NCBI RefSeq assembly: GCF_028435365.1 | Contig: NZ_JAGTJJ010000057.1 | Span: 11,352 to 75,351, forward strand | DNA length: 64,000 nt | DNA from: Polyangium jinanense | GTDB lineage: Bacteria; Myxococcota; Polyangia; Polyangiales; Polyangiaceae | Reading direction: 5' to 3' | Part shown: positions 1 through 8,690 of the stretch, in pieces | Layout: each line of letters opens with the position of its first letter | Numbering within the stretch: the stretch's first letter is position 1 | Notes under the pieces: model-generated | Database searches by the model: none | Seen by the model: the letters and a program-made list of their open reading frames with translations, nothing else | What the model was told of the DNA's origin: nothing | Position numbers and translations under genes: made by a program

Positions 1-2
1 AC

Positions 3-500
3 GTGGCGGCGCGAAACCTCGAAGCCGAAGGCGCGCGGGCGCTCGTCCTCGATCTCGCGGGCTGCCCGGGCGGGGACGTCGACGCGCTCGTCGCGTGGGC
101 GGCGACGTTCCTCGACGCGGGCGCGGAGATCGTCCGGATCGAGGACGCCGAAGGGGACGAGCTCATTCGCCGCGCCGCATTGCCGGCGGCGTACACGATG
201 CCACTCGTCGTGCTCGTCGACGGTGGGACGGGCTCGGCCGCGGAGATCCTCGCTGCGGCGCTGAAGGCGCACGGCCGCGCCCTCGTCCTCGGCCAGCGGA
301 CCCACGGAAAAGGCAGCGCGCAGCGCCTCGTCCCGGGCGAGGAGGATTCGTTCGCTTATCGCACGGCCGTGCATTCCACGGGGCCGGGCGGGATTGCGAT
401 CGACGGCGTCGGCGTCGAGCCCGATCTCGTCCTCGACGGCGAATTCGGCCCCGCGTGGCTCGCGGCCGCGTGTGACGCGGCCCGCGCCCGTCTGTCCTGA
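3..500 (+). CDS. S41 family (C-terminal processing) peptidase, 5'-truncated by window edge
   Basis: This is the C-terminal 165 residues of a serine peptidase of family S41, which cleaves protein C-termini with a Ser/Lys dyad. The segment GTGSAAEI carries the likely catalytic serine (residue 78 here) and THGKGSAQ the general-base lysine (residue 103). Their 25-residue spacing equals that of Ser430 and Lys455 in E. coli Tsp. The reading frame is open to the left edge, so the true start, any signal peptide and any PDZ domain lie outside the window; the GTG at position 3 is only the first visible in-frame start-like codon. The stop abuts the stop of the convergent DUF2169 gene with no gap. Family assignment is firm; the substrate is unknown. 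Confidence 0.88.
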   Translation: MAARNLEAEGARALVLDLAGCPGGDVDALVAWAATFLDAGAEIVRIEDAEGDELIRRAALPAAYTMPLVVLVDGGTGSAAEILAAALKAHGRALVLGQRTHGKGSAQRLVPGEEDSFAYRTAVHSTGPGGIAIDGVGVEPDLVLDGEFGPAWLAAACDAARARLS

Positions 501-2147
501 CTAACTCTTTTTCTTGGGCGGCCCGAACCCGCCGTACAGCGACTTGTTGACCGCCGGCTTCGGCGGGATGCGCGGCGGCGGGGGTTTGGGGATTTCGACC
601 TTCGGCTCTTTCGGGCTTTCTGCCCACGGATCGGTCCGCGCGGGGCGCGGCGGCTCCGGGGGAGCCGCCGCAGCCGGAGCTGCTTTCGGCGCGTCCGGCT
701 CGGGGCTCGGCGCGCGCGCGCTCGGCGGCGGGGGCGGCGGTTCGGCGGCCGCCCCCGAAAAATGGAGATTCGCCAAATCGGCCGTGAACGAGAGCGCCCG
801 CGTCACTTCTTCGACGATCGGCATCGGTGCGACCTCGGCGGGCCCCCCCGACCAGGGCGCGCCCGGAATGGGAGCCCCCGCAGCCGTGGGCGACGTGGTC
901 TTGGGCCCGCCTGCAAACGGAATCGCGGGCTTGTGCTGCGCGGCGACCGCCGCGTCCCCGTCGAGGGCGAACGTCCCTTCGAACTGGTTTTGAGGACGCC
1001 TTTGCGCAAATGGAATGGGCTCGGAGCTCGGCACGATATCCTCGAGCACCATCGTCGATTCGCTCTCGCCGCGCGACCACGTATCGCTCCGGGCCGTGGT
1101 CGTGGCCAGGTCGTCGACCGTGGTGACCAGGGGTTGCCCTTTCTTTTCCGGCATTGGCGGCGGGGTCAAGAGGTGCGCGAGCGGGCGGCCCTCGGTCTCG
1201 ATGCCGCCCGCGATCCGCAACGTGCCGAGGGCCCGCTCGTCGTCGAGGGGCACGACGACGCGACAAACGAGCGAGCACCGCAGCGTGTCGGCGTCGATGC
1301 GCAGGATGTCGGGCCGCATCGCAAGGGTGCGCGCCGCCTCGGGCGCGCCCGGCGATAGACCGAAGAGCGTCACGAGCCCCCGCGCGGTGGGCAGGCGCGA
1401 CGAGATCCGCGGATGCTCCGGGTGCAGTCCTTCGAGCACGATCCATTCGTTGCCCACAAGCGATTCGATCTGCTGATCGTGCGGCGCGGACTGGAAATAC
1501 GTCCAATCGAAATCGGCCGGAATTTCCGGCACGGGATGATCGAGCGCCATGGGCGCGAGCGAGCCGAGGAGCGATTTTCGTTGCGCAAGCGCGCGCGAGA
1601 TCGGCCCGAATCCCGCGACGAGGCTCCCGTCCGTCGGATACACCACATTCGGCGGCGCGGATCCGGGCGCTTTCCCCGTCCCGTGCGGGTTCGGCCGGAA
1701 ACCGATGCCACCGAGCGCGCGCTCGTACACGAGGGGAATCTTGTCGAAGGGCGTGATCTCGGCGCCTTTGCGATCGCCGTAGACGTGCAGCGTCTTGTCG
1801 AGCAGCGCGTGGCCATGGAAGACGGCGAGGCGCACGGCCTGCCGGGTCACGGTGGTCCCCGCGGGCGCGCAGGCGTGCCCGGAAAGCACGATATCGACGC
1901 GCGGCAGGTGCGGTACGATGTCGCTCGTGGCGCGAATGCTGCGGGTTGGGTTGTCGCGGTGGTGCATCTCGGCGCGGAACAGCTCTTCCGGGGCGACGGG
2001 CTGCATCGGCGCGCCGGAGACGAACTGGAACGTGGCCTTGAGCACGCACGTAACGTGGAGCTTTCCAGCGTGACGAAAAACGGTCGTTCCCCCCTTCGAC
2101 GGTCCGACGGTCGTGATGGGAACGGGCCTATGGGCAACGAGGGCCAT
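501..2147 (-). CDS. DUF2169 domain protein with Pro/Ala-rich tail
   Basis: About 548 residues. The N-terminal ~320 residues match the DUF2169 family by eye: a start of the type P-x-T-x-x-G followed by VLKATF, then RAEMHHRDN and YERALGG blocks. This family is usually found near type VI secretion spike genes, and a second member lies at 60268-61257. The C-terminal 200 residues are low-complexity Pro/Ala/Ser and end in a basic KKKS tail. Inside it, near residue 405, is HKPAIPFAGG, a motif of the same type as the six KPxLPF copies in the protein at 59154-60275. I chose the ATG at 2147 over the GTG at 2165 because it aligns better with the second DUF2169 start. No signal peptide is seen. The molecular function is unproven; a chaperone or adaptor role for secreted cargo is inference from context. 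Confidence 0.8.
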   Translation of the reverse strand: MALVAHRPVPITTVGPSKGGTTVFRHAGKLHVTCVLKATFQFVSGAPMQPVAPEELFRAEMHHRDNPTRSIRATSDIVPHLPRVDIVLSGHACAPAGTTVTRQAVRLAVFHGHALLDKTLHVYGDRKGAEITPFDKIPLVYERALGGIGFRPNPHGTGKAPGSAPPNVVYPTDGSLVAGFGPISRALAQRKSLLGSLAPMALDHPVPEIPADFDWTYFQSAPHDQQIESLVGNEWIVLEGLHPEHPRISSRLPTARGLVTLFGLSPGAPEAARTLAMRPDILRIDADTLRCSLVCRVVVPLDDERALGTLRIAGGIETEGRPLAHLLTPPPMPEKKGQPLVTTVDDLATTTARSDTWSRGESESTMVLEDIVPSSEPIPFAQRRPQNQFEGTFALDGDAAVAAQHKPAIPFAGGPKTTSPTAAGAPIPGAPWSGGPAEVAPMPIVEEVTRALSFTADLANLHFSGAAAEPPPPPPSARAPSPEPDAPKAAPAAAAPPEPPRPARTDPWAESPKEPKVEIPKPPPPRIPPKPAVNKSLYGGFGPPKKKS

Positions 2148-2198
2148 CGACGCGGAGCGTATCACGAGCCTGGCCGATGGGGCCGGGGATTCGCCCGT

Positions 2199-3569
2199 TC
2201 AGTCGACCGCGACCACGGTCAAGAGGTAGGGCCCGGGCAAAGGCCCGGACGCGCTCACGTAGGTATCCGCGGAGATCCAGTAGGTCCCCGGCCCTGCGTT
2301 CACGTCGAGCACCTTGTCGGCGCGCGAGACGCAAAGCCCAGAGCCGCCCGGATCCTCCATGAAGTGCACGTCGATATCGACGCCGGCGGCGTCGAACACG
2401 CGAATGCGCAGGTTCGTCGGCTCGGTCAGCGTGAGCCGGTAGACGACCTCGGATCCGCCCTCGTCAACGGGGCTGCACGAATACACATTCGCGATCGAGG
2501 TCTTGCTCGCGGCGGTGTCGCGATCGTCAACAAAGGGGAGTGCGTCGATCTCGAAGGGGCTCTCCCACGTCCCCTCCCCCGCGAGATCCTTCGGCCGCGG
2601 TTCGGGCGCCTCGCCTTCGAGCAGGAAACGCCGGGCGCGATCGAGCGCCTCGATTGTGAGCAGGTTTCGCCGGTTCATCCCCTCGCCGAGGCCCGCGGCG
2701 TCGAACCAGCACGCGTGCACGCCGCCCTGCGCGAACGATTCCAGGTGAATGCCGTCGCCGGCGAGGCCATACTCGGATAGCTCGGCGAGCGCGCCGAAGA
2801 GGTCCATGAGCGGCGCTTGTCGGGCCTGGGCCACGGCGCGGACGATCGCATTCATCTCGGGGACGAGCGCGCGGGCCTCGTCGGTATCGTCGCGCGGGGG
2901 CAAGGTCGTGAGCCATGGGACGACGCCGGCCGCGGCGAGCTCGTCGACGACGCGGAGGAGATTTTGCGCGAAAGGCTCGACGCCCTGCGGATAGGTATCG
3001 TTCGTGCCGAGCAGGACGACGGCGAAAGCAGGCGTGATGGCGGCGATCTCCTGGGCGAGCGGCGAGGGATCACCGGCGAGGACGGCCCCCGAGGACCAAC
3101 CGACCTTCGCAGCGAGGGTCGTCCGTTCGAACGAGGATTTCGCCGCATCAGCAAGGTCTTTCCCGAAAAACGCGCGCGTGGGCTCGAGGGCGGCGCTCGG
3201 GCCCCACTGGATGTCATTGCCGCCGAAGCACGTCAAGAATCCGGTATTGACGGTATTCGAATCGCCGACCTTGGCGAAGACGGTCGTACGGCCAGGGCTC
3301 GTGGCGAGAATGCCTTTCCATCGCTCGACGACGGCTTTCGAGAGGGGCGAATGCCGCAGGCCGTGCGGATATCGGATCGCACCGGACGGTTCGGGCACGC
3401 TTCCGCCGCCGCCGCTGCCGCTTCCGCCGCCGCCTCCGTCTCCGCTACCGCCTCCGCCTCCGCTTCCGCTGCTGCTCGTTGTGGCCGGCGACGAACCCTG
3501 TCCGTCCGCGGAACAGGCAGCGATGAGCAGGACGAACGGCAGGGCGAGGGCCGGACGTATCGCGATCAT
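2199..3569 (-). CDS. GDSL/SGNH hydrolase lipoprotein with C-terminal PPC-like domain
   Basis: Predicted secreted lipoprotein esterase/lipase-type enzyme. The chosen start (residue 15 of the longest frame) gives a hydrophobic signal ending in LIAAC, with the lipidated Cys at 19. A long Ser/Gly linker follows (about residues 30-57), then the SGNH blocks: GDSN (nucleophile Ser104), GTND (187-190) and DGIHL (Asp271, His274), in the correct order. Residues ~360-456 look like a pre-peptidase C-terminal beta-sandwich, common in secreted myxobacterial enzymes. The gene starts 11 bp after the stop of the upstream gene on the same strand, which supports the shorter start and suggests a two-gene operon. 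The linker DNA is a purine/pyrimidine-biased triplet stretch near 3400-3480. Substrate unknown. Confidence 0.85.
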   Translation of the reverse strand: MIAIRPALALPFVLLIAACSADGQGSSPATTSSSGSGGGGGSGDGGGGGSGSGGGGSVPEPSGAIRYPHGLRHSPLSKAVVERWKGILATSPGRTTVFAKVGDSNTVNTGFLTCFGGNDIQWGPSAALEPTRAFFGKDLADAAKSSFERTTLAAKVGWSSGAVLAGDPSPLAQEIAAITPAFAVVLLGTNDTYPQGVEPFAQNLLRVVDELAAAGVVPWLTTLPPRDDTDEARALVPEMNAIVRAVAQARQAPLMDLFGALAELSEYGLAGDGIHLESFAQGGVHACWFDAAGLGEGMNRRNLLTIEALDRARRFLLEGEAPEPRPKDLAGEGTWESPFEIDALPFVDDRDTAASKTSIANVYSCSPVDEGGSEVVYRLTLTEPTNLRIRVFDAAGVDIDVHFMEDPGGSGLCVSRADKVLDVNAGPGTYWISADTYVSASGPLPGPYLLTVVAVD

Positions 3570-3580
3570 GACCGGAAAGA

Positions 3581-4147
3581 CTACTTCTTCGCGCGATGCC
3601 ACGCGAGCCACAACCGCGCGATCTCCGAAAGCGACGCCTCGTCCGCGAGCGCCGCGTCATCTTCGAGCAGCGCGAGGATCTGCGTCGCCGTGACCCTGTT
3701 ATACTCGTCGAACGCGCCGTCCTTCGCCCACGCCGAAAGCCTCGCCGCGATCGGCGCCGCGCGCCCCGACTCCTTGATCGATCGCTCTACCTCCACGTGC
3801 TGCCCGTCCACGTCCTTTGCGAGTCGGCCGTACACGAGTCGAATGGGTTTGGCCTGGCGCTCCGCCTGATCGTACATGGTCTGGAATTGCGCCATCCCCG
3901 GCCAGGACCAGCGCGGGTTCGCGTGGGGGCTGCGCGGAAAGCGCGGGCGCTCTTCGGCCGTGATGATCGGCGCCTCCGGCAGCTTCTTCCCGCTCGTGCT
4001 CCGCGAAGGCGCACACTCGAGCCCCGCCACGACCGCGAGCGCCGCGCCCAGGACGAGCGCGATCCGCGCGACGCCGGCCCTGCCGTGGGCCTTCCGCGTC
4101 TCGCCCGCCGGCCCCTCGCCCTGCCCCCTGCCCTCGCGCTCGTCCAT
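3581..4147 (-). CDS. Hypothetical membrane-anchored or secreted protein
   Basis: About 188 residues, starting at MDEREGRGQ (residue 49 of the longest frame), chosen because the preceding residues look non-coding. A basic N-terminal stretch is followed by one hydrophobic segment (ARIALVLGAALAVVAGLEC), either a type II membrane anchor or a poor lipobox with Cys. The rest is a soluble domain rich in Ala, Arg and Trp that contains the segments WSWPGMAQFQTMYDQAE and IARLWLAWHRAKK; I recognise no family. It lies 11 bp upstream of the GDSL lipoprotein gene on the same strand and is probably co-transcribed with it. Function unknown. Confidence 0.6.
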   Translation of the reverse strand: MDEREGRGQGEGPAGETRKAHGRAGVARIALVLGAALAVVAGLECAPSRSTSGKKLPEAPIITAEERPRFPRSPHANPRWSWPGMAQFQTMYDQAERQAKPIRLVYGRLAKDVDGQHVEVERSIKESGRAAPIAARLSAWAKDGAFDEYNRVTATQILALLEDDAALADEASLSEIARLWLAWHRAKK

Positions 4148-4352
4148 GCCCGAACCTCCGTCCGATCCACCCAGCGGCAGCCGGGCCGAAGACCTCTGAC
4201 GCCCGAGGAACCGCGAGGGTTCCTGAAAAAGATCCGTCCGAGCTCTCCCGCAGCCGGAAAAACCATGCCCGCCACGCTTGTGCCCCGCCAAGCCCTTCCG
4301 CTAAGCTCCGCGCCCGCCGGCAGGACGCCGGTAAAACCACCTGGAAGAAGTC

Positions 4353-5552
4353 ATGATCCATCTCCGCAAAGCTCTACCGCTCCTCGCCCTCGGCCTCGGG
4401 CTCGGGTGTGGTGGCGCATCGCAGACCGGCCAGGGCGCCGGCCCGACGGGCCCCGTCTCCACGCAACAGCGCATCGTGAACACCAACCCCGTCGATCTCG
4501 GCGTTTGTTTCCAGCAAGCGCCCGCCCTGCCGGAGAAGATCAACAGCGAAGTGCTCACCGGCCTGCTCGTCGCGGCCCGGCCGTTCGTCATGGAATGCCT
4601 CGTCGACCCGAAGAACCGCGGCCCCGCGGACGAGACGAGCCTCGCCCTCAAGACCACCCTCTCGGGCGGCAAGCTCGCGCACGCCATCACGGGCCAGAAC
4701 ATCACGCCCACCGGCGAGCAATGCATCAAGGCCGCCGTCGACAAGTTCGCCGCGACCGCCCCCGAGTGGGAGAAAAAAGCCACGGCCGCGAGCAACGTGA
4801 CGGCCGAGGTGCAATACAAGCACATCGCCAGCGTGATGCCCTCGGTCAAGATGGGCGTCAGCGAAGCCTCCGACGTGGCCGGCACGATCCGGCTCGTGCA
4901 GGGCAGCTTCTGCGATTGTTATGCGCCGTGGAAGAGCGCGGATCCGGTGGTCCTCACGGCCCAGGTCAAGCTCACGCAGACGAGCGCGCCGGCCGTGACG
5001 ATCAAGCCGCCGACGGACCCGAACGGCACGCAGGTCGCCACGTGCCTGCAGCCGAAGGTCGCCGCGCTCCCGCTCAAGACGACGTCGACCGAGCTCACGG
5101 TCCCCTACACGTTCATGTTCGTGAGCTCCGCGCGTGACGGCCTGTTCCAGGGCGCGCCACCCCCGATCGCGTTCGCGCAGTACGAGCTCGTGCGCAACCA
5201 GCGCCTCGCCGCGGGCGTCATCGCCATGGGCACGCGCACGCAGGCCGCTGAGGCGTACGACGCGCTCGTGAACAAGTACAAGAAGGACCCGGCGAGCGTG
5301 ACGCTCGAGCAGCTCAAGAACGGCTGCGGGGCGCTCACGCAGGCCGACGACACTTACATCGCCACGCTCCAGAAGCAGCTCGAGCTCGAGCAGAGCGCCC
5401 TCGCGATGTTCACCGATTTCGCCGCGAAGGATGCCGCCTGGGCGGCCGTCAAGGACGCCACGCAGGGCAACGTGGACGAGACGAAGAAGGACATCGAGAA
5501 CGGCAAGAAATTCAAAGAAGCCGATCTCGCGGCCTGCCCGAAGGTCAAGTAG
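4353..5552 (+). CDS. Hypothetical lipoprotein
   Basis: 399 residues beginning with a lipoprotein signal (MIHLRKALPLLALGLGLGC, lipidated Cys19). The ATG at 4353 is preceded by GGAAG at suitable spacing. The mature protein has scattered Cys residues (VCFQQ, MECL, EQCIK, FCDCY, ATCLQ, NGCG, AACPK) that may form disulfides in the periplasm. From about residue 330 it is helical, with Lys/Glu-rich segments that could form a coiled coil. I recognise no domain family; the style, with a Gly-rich N-terminus and repeated AgmX-like pairing of conserved Cys, is common among myxobacterial envelope proteins. Its last 8 bp overlap the 3' end of the convergent AAA ATPase gene. Confidence 0.72.
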   Translation: MIHLRKALPLLALGLGLGCGGASQTGQGAGPTGPVSTQQRIVNTNPVDLGVCFQQAPALPEKINSEVLTGLLVAARPFVMECLVDPKNRGPADETSLALKTTLSGGKLAHAITGQNITPTGEQCIKAAVDKFAATAPEWEKKATAASNVTAEVQYKHIASVMPSVKMGVSEASDVAGTIRLVQGSFCDCYAPWKSADPVVLTAQVKLTQTSAPAVTIKPPTDPNGTQVATCLQPKVAALPLKTTSTELTVPYTFMFVSSARDGLFQGAPPPIAFAQYELVRNQRLAAGVIAMGTRTQAAEAYDALVNKYKKDPASVTLEQLKNGCGALTQADDTYIATLQKQLELEQSALAMFTDFAAKDAAWAAVKDATQGNVDETKKDIENGKKFKEADLAACPKVK

Positions 5553-6879
5553 CCCCGCCTCCCCCCGACCCTCGAAATTTCAGCCGGAACGCCGTGGCGT
5601 ACGTCTCCACCGGAGGCGGCGTCACGCTCGCGTTCGTCGCGATGATCTGCGAGGCCCACATCCGCTCGGCCACGCCGCACGCATCCTCGAGCTCACGCCC
5701 CGACCGACCCTCGGCCTTTTCCGCGAGCGAACGAAGCTCCTCCGGGCCGAGGTGCTTCGCATAATAGGCGAGGATGGCCGCCCGCTCCTCCGCGTCGGGC
5801 AGCGGGAAATGGACGAAGAGGTTGAACCGGCTGAGGAGCGCCGGATCCAGGTCGTCCTTGCGGTTCGTCGCGCCAATCACCACCACGTTGCTCGTATCGA
5901 CGAGCCCCTGCATCTGGCGGAGCAACACCGAGAGGATGCGCCGCGTCCCCTCGTGCATGGCCCGCTCGCGCGAGCCGGCGAAGGCGTCGATCTCGTCGAG
6001 GAAGACGATGCTCCGCGAAAGCGCGCCGGCCCGGTCGAAGATCGCGTCGAGCCTTTTTTCCGACTCGCCGAACCATTTGCTCATGATCGACTCGACGGGC
6101 ACGTAAACGAGCGGGATCCCGCTCTGGCTCGCAATGACGCGCGCCATCGTGGTCTTGCCCGTGCCCGGCGGCCCCTCGAACAGGACGGCGCGCGGGACGC
6201 TCGCGCCCGGCCGCGTGCGGGCCATTTCGCCGACGGCCATGAAGATCTCGGGGTGGAGGAGCGGCAGCACGATGGTCTCGCGCACCTCGCGCTTCGTGCG
6301 CTCGTAGCCGGCGATGCGGTCCTCCGAGAACGCGGGGCTCGCCTCGAAGACCACGGCGCCGAGCTCGGCGAGCTTTTGCTTGGGCGAGCTCGCGTTCGCC
6401 GCGTCGCCCGTATGAAAGGCATACTTGCGCAGGACGTCGAGGATGCAATTGACCTCCTCTTGCAGGAGGAGCGCCTCTTTTTCGAAATGAATCGCGCCGT
6501 GCCCCTTCGGATCGAACCGGAACGTCACCTTCATCGGCGGCGGGAGCTCGGGCCCCTCGCCCGGTTTCCGACGATCGGCCATCCGGCGATCGAAGGGGCT
6601 GTGGTGATCGGCGACGACCGTGACCCCGAAATAGCTGCGGCGGAACTCCGAGAAGTACCGGAAGTACTGCGCGAGCACGTCGACGGTCGGGAAAAACGCC
6701 TCCTTGGGGAGGCTCTGGAACGAGAGCTCGACCGTGATCGTGGATTTTTTGTAGGAAATGACCGGCAGGTGCGCGTTCACGAGCTCGGGGCTCGCGGACG
6801 CGAGGCACGCGACGGCGCCCGTGTCGAGTTGCTGCTTGATCTGGTCGTACGGGAGAAGCTGCAAGGCGGTATCGGGCAT
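5545..6879 (-). CDS. AAA family ATPase with uncharacterised N-terminal domain
   Basis: 444 residues. The C-terminal half is a classical AAA module: Walker A GPPGTGKT (236-243), a substrate-loop region SKWFGESEK (267-275), Walker B IVFLDEIDA (291-299) and a second region of homology ATNRKDDLDPALLSRF (337-352), ending in the AAA lid helices. The pattern KWFGESEK plus SRF is that of the spastin/katanin/FtsH-type AAA group, so ring assembly and protein remodelling are likely. The N-terminal ~190 residues match no family I know and may bind the substrate; they contain the stretches VISYKKSTITVEL and FRYFSEFRRSYFGV. No membrane segment or metalloprotease motif is present, so it is not FtsH. No co-directional partner lies next to it. 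Confidence 0.85.
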   Translation of the reverse strand: MPDTALQLLPYDQIKQQLDTGAVACLASASPELVNAHLPVISYKKSTITVELSFQSLPKEAFFPTVDVLAQYFRYFSEFRRSYFGVTVVADHHSPFDRRMADRRKPGEGPELPPPMKVTFRFDPKGHGAIHFEKEALLLQEEVNCILDVLRKYAFHTGDAANASSPKQKLAELGAVVFEASPAFSEDRIAGYERTKREVRETIVLPLLHPEIFMAVGEMARTRPGASVPRAVLFEGPPGTGKTTMARVIASQSGIPLVYVPVESIMSKWFGESEKRLDAIFDRAGALSRSIVFLDEIDAFAGSRERAMHEGTRRILSVLLRQMQGLVDTSNVVVIGATNRKDDLDPALLSRFNLFVHFPLPDAEERAAILAYYAKHLGPEELRSLAEKAEGRSGRELEDACGVAERMWASQIIATNASVTPPPVETYATAFRLKFRGSGGGGAT

Positions 6880-6991
6880 CTTCGTGTTCCAGCCGCGGGA
6901 TGAAAGCGCCGGGACGCCTGCCTGTCAAATGGAAGGAGCGCGCAGTGTCCTTCGGACGGAACCGGCATGGAAATTGGTATGCCGAGGGGAC

Positions 6992-7546
6992 ATGTACGAA
7001 CACGGAACGCGCGGCGCCGCCGCAGCCATCTTGCTGATTTCGTTCGCCTCCCAGGCCCAGCCGGTCCGCGACGCCGAGGTGCCGGGCGCCCACTGCTTCA
7101 CGAGCCTCGGCGTCCGCTTCGACGCCCCCGGCGCGATTCCCGGCGGCGAAAACCCCGATCGTATCGAGCTTTTCCTCGACGGCAAACCCTGCATCGAGAT
7201 CACCCCCGCAGGCCGGGCATGCGAGATGCGAGCGCCGCCGGATGCGGTGTGCGACGTCATTGCCCCGCTCTCGATCGCCGAGGGATGGTGCCACCTCGCC
7301 GAGGACGGCTCGTGGAGCGCCAATTTCCAGGTCCTCTCGACCCGCTTGCTTGCCGACGACGTGACCCACGCGCTCACGGCATACGTCGCGACGCCCGCGG
7401 GGACCACGGTGCGCGAGGCGCCCGTCGACGTGTCGCGTTACCATCCGCGAGGCCCGAACGGGGCAGCTTCGGTCACGTGTTTCCAGGGCAACGCCGCGTT
7501 CCGAGGCTCGGCGGCCGCCCTGCAAAAAGACCCGAATCAGGGCTGA
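6992..7546 (+). CDS. Hypothetical secreted protein
   Basis: 184 residues starting at MYEHGTRGAAAAILL. The open frame extends further upstream, but that part lies over the 5' end of the ATPase gene and looks non-coding; GAGGGG sits just before the chosen ATG. A signal peptide (about residues 1-22, cleavage near ASQAQP) precedes a compact domain with six or more Cys residues (HCFTS, KPCIE, ACEM, VCDV, WCHL, TCFQ), which suggests a disulfide-bonded exported protein. Its 3' end overlaps that of the convergent small Cys-rich gene by 10 bp. No family recognised. Confidence 0.65.
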   Translation: MYEHGTRGAAAAILLISFASQAQPVRDAEVPGAHCFTSLGVRFDAPGAIPGGENPDRIELFLDGKPCIEITPAGRACEMRAPPDAVCDVIAPLSIAEGWCHLAEDGSWSANFQVLSTRLLADDVTHALTAYVATPAGTTVREAPVDVSRYHPRGPNGAASVTCFQGNAAFRGSAAALQKDPNQG

Positions 7547-7845
7547 ACCGAGCGCGTCGTCGCCTCCACGTCGACGCCGACCCTGTGCTCGGGCCTGCAC
7601 AGAAGGACCGCGCAGAGCGTCTCGCAATTGAACGGCCACCATCGATAGTCGCCGCGCAGACACCCGCGCATGCACCGCGCGCACATCGTCGGCTCGGCGA
7701 CGAGGGTGCCTCGGGCCTCCGAGGTCCCCGCGCGCGCCTCGCTCCTCGGCGCGCCCCGCTCCTCGGCGCGCGCCGAGGCCCCCACGAAACTGCACATCAT
7801 TCCGATCATGCAGGCCAGCATCGTCCCACCCATGCGGCTTCTCAT
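7537..7845 (-). CDS. Small secreted Cys-rich protein
   Basis: 102 residues. An N-terminal signal with the hydrophobic core TMLACMIGMMCSFVGASARA is followed by a linker of Glu/Arg/Ala and then a Cys-rich C-terminal module in which CARCMRGC and FNCETLCAVLLC contribute seven Cys residues within about 35. The spacing recalls a small disulfide or metal-binding knot, but no family is recognised. The gene is tail-to-tail with the secreted-protein gene at 6992-7546, overlapping it by 10 bp. The 236 bp upstream, up to the next lipoprotein gene, is a divergent promoter region where I see no clear motif. Confidence 0.55.
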   Translation of the reverse strand: MRSRMGGTMLACMIGMMCSFVGASARAEERGAPRSEARAGTSEARGTLVAEPTMCARCMRGCLRGDYRWWPFNCETLCAVLLCRPEHRVGVDVEATTRSVQP

Positions 7846-8081
7846 GGCTCACCTCGATCGTTTCCTTGGGTGAGGAAATGCCGTGTCAATGGAAGGCGCC
7901 CTCGAATCGCCTCCCTCCTCGCCCGATTTGCCAAGCGCGCCATACCTGCGCTGTGCCGTTCCTGATCACGCGGGCGCCGAATGCACGCAAAGGGAACGGT
8001 ACGCGCCGTGCTCGACAAAGGAAATGGGGGGATTCGCTCGTCTCCACGAGCTCCCCCCCGAGCGTGAAAGGGAGCAATCAT

Positions 8082-8663
8082 ATGTGGACCAAGGGATTCG
8101 CGTTGCTCGGGCTCGCCTTCGGCGCCGCGATCATGGGGAGTGCCTGCGTGGCCGGCGAACCGACGGACGACGAGCGCGATGCGGGCCTGCCCCTCACGGC
8201 CGCGGAAGAAGAGGACCTCGGGGCTGCGGAGGACGATCTCTCCATCCAGGACTTCGCGCGGCTCCCGCGTTGCGGCGGATTCGCGGGATTCCGCTGTCCC
8301 GCCGGCCTGCGGTGCATCGATCTGCCAGGGGACGATTGTGATCCGGCCCGAGGCGGCGCGGATTGTATTGGCGTGTGTGTTCGGGGGGGACCCACAGCGG
8401 CTCGCTGCGCGAACCCGCGGCGAACCTATATCTCGCGAGACCCGGCCCAGTGCGCGGCCATGCTGTTCCGCTGCGAGCCGGGGTTCAGGCCCTTCTCCGA
8501 CGAATGCGGCTGCGGCTGCCTGAGGGTCGGCGGCCCGGGAGGGGGCCCCGGGCGCGTGCGCTGCAGGGAAAACATTTGCGGACCCGGCGAGTACTGTTGC
8601 AACGAGAGCTGCGGGATCTGCGCGCCGATCGGCGGCTTCTGTACGCAGGAGTTCTGCCAGTAG
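8082..8663 (+). CDS. Cys-rich lipoprotein-like secreted protein
   Basis: 193 residues. The ATG at 8082 is supported by AGGGAG 7 nt upstream; longer in-frame extensions lack coding character. The signal peptide ends near MGSAC, a probable but imperfect lipobox. The body carries the block CGGFAGFRCPAG followed by DDCDP and ADCIGVCV, a Kazal-like six-Cys arrangement often seen in myxobacterial secreted proteins and described there as protease-inhibitor-like. A second Cys cluster fills the C-terminus (CGCGCL, ENICGPGEYCCNESCGICAP, FCTQEFCQ). Extracellular binding or inhibition is inference; nothing shows a catalytic site. Confidence 0.65.
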   Translation: MWTKGFALLGLAFGAAIMGSACVAGEPTDDERDAGLPLTAAEEEDLGAAEDDLSIQDFARLPRCGGFAGFRCPAGLRCIDLPGDDCDPARGGADCIGVCVRGGPTAARCANPRRTYISRDPAQCAAMLFRCEPGFRPFSDECGCGCLRVGGPGGGPGRVRCRENICGPGEYCCNESCGICAPIGGFCTQEFCQ

Positions 8664-8690
8664 CGGACGCGATTCCCTCCCCCCATTCCG

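Noticed and set aside
163..2049. Long Arg-rich frame (628 codons) on the minus strand
   Set aside because: It overlaps the DUF2169 gene in another frame and has the Arg/Ala/Pro composition of a high-GC shadow.
3400..3480. Microsatellite-like region
   Set aside because: It simply encodes the Ser/Gly linker of the GDSL lipoprotein.
7846..8081. Short ORFs in the gap between the two Cys-rich protein genes
   Set aside because: No ribosome binding site, no coding bias and no recognisable product.
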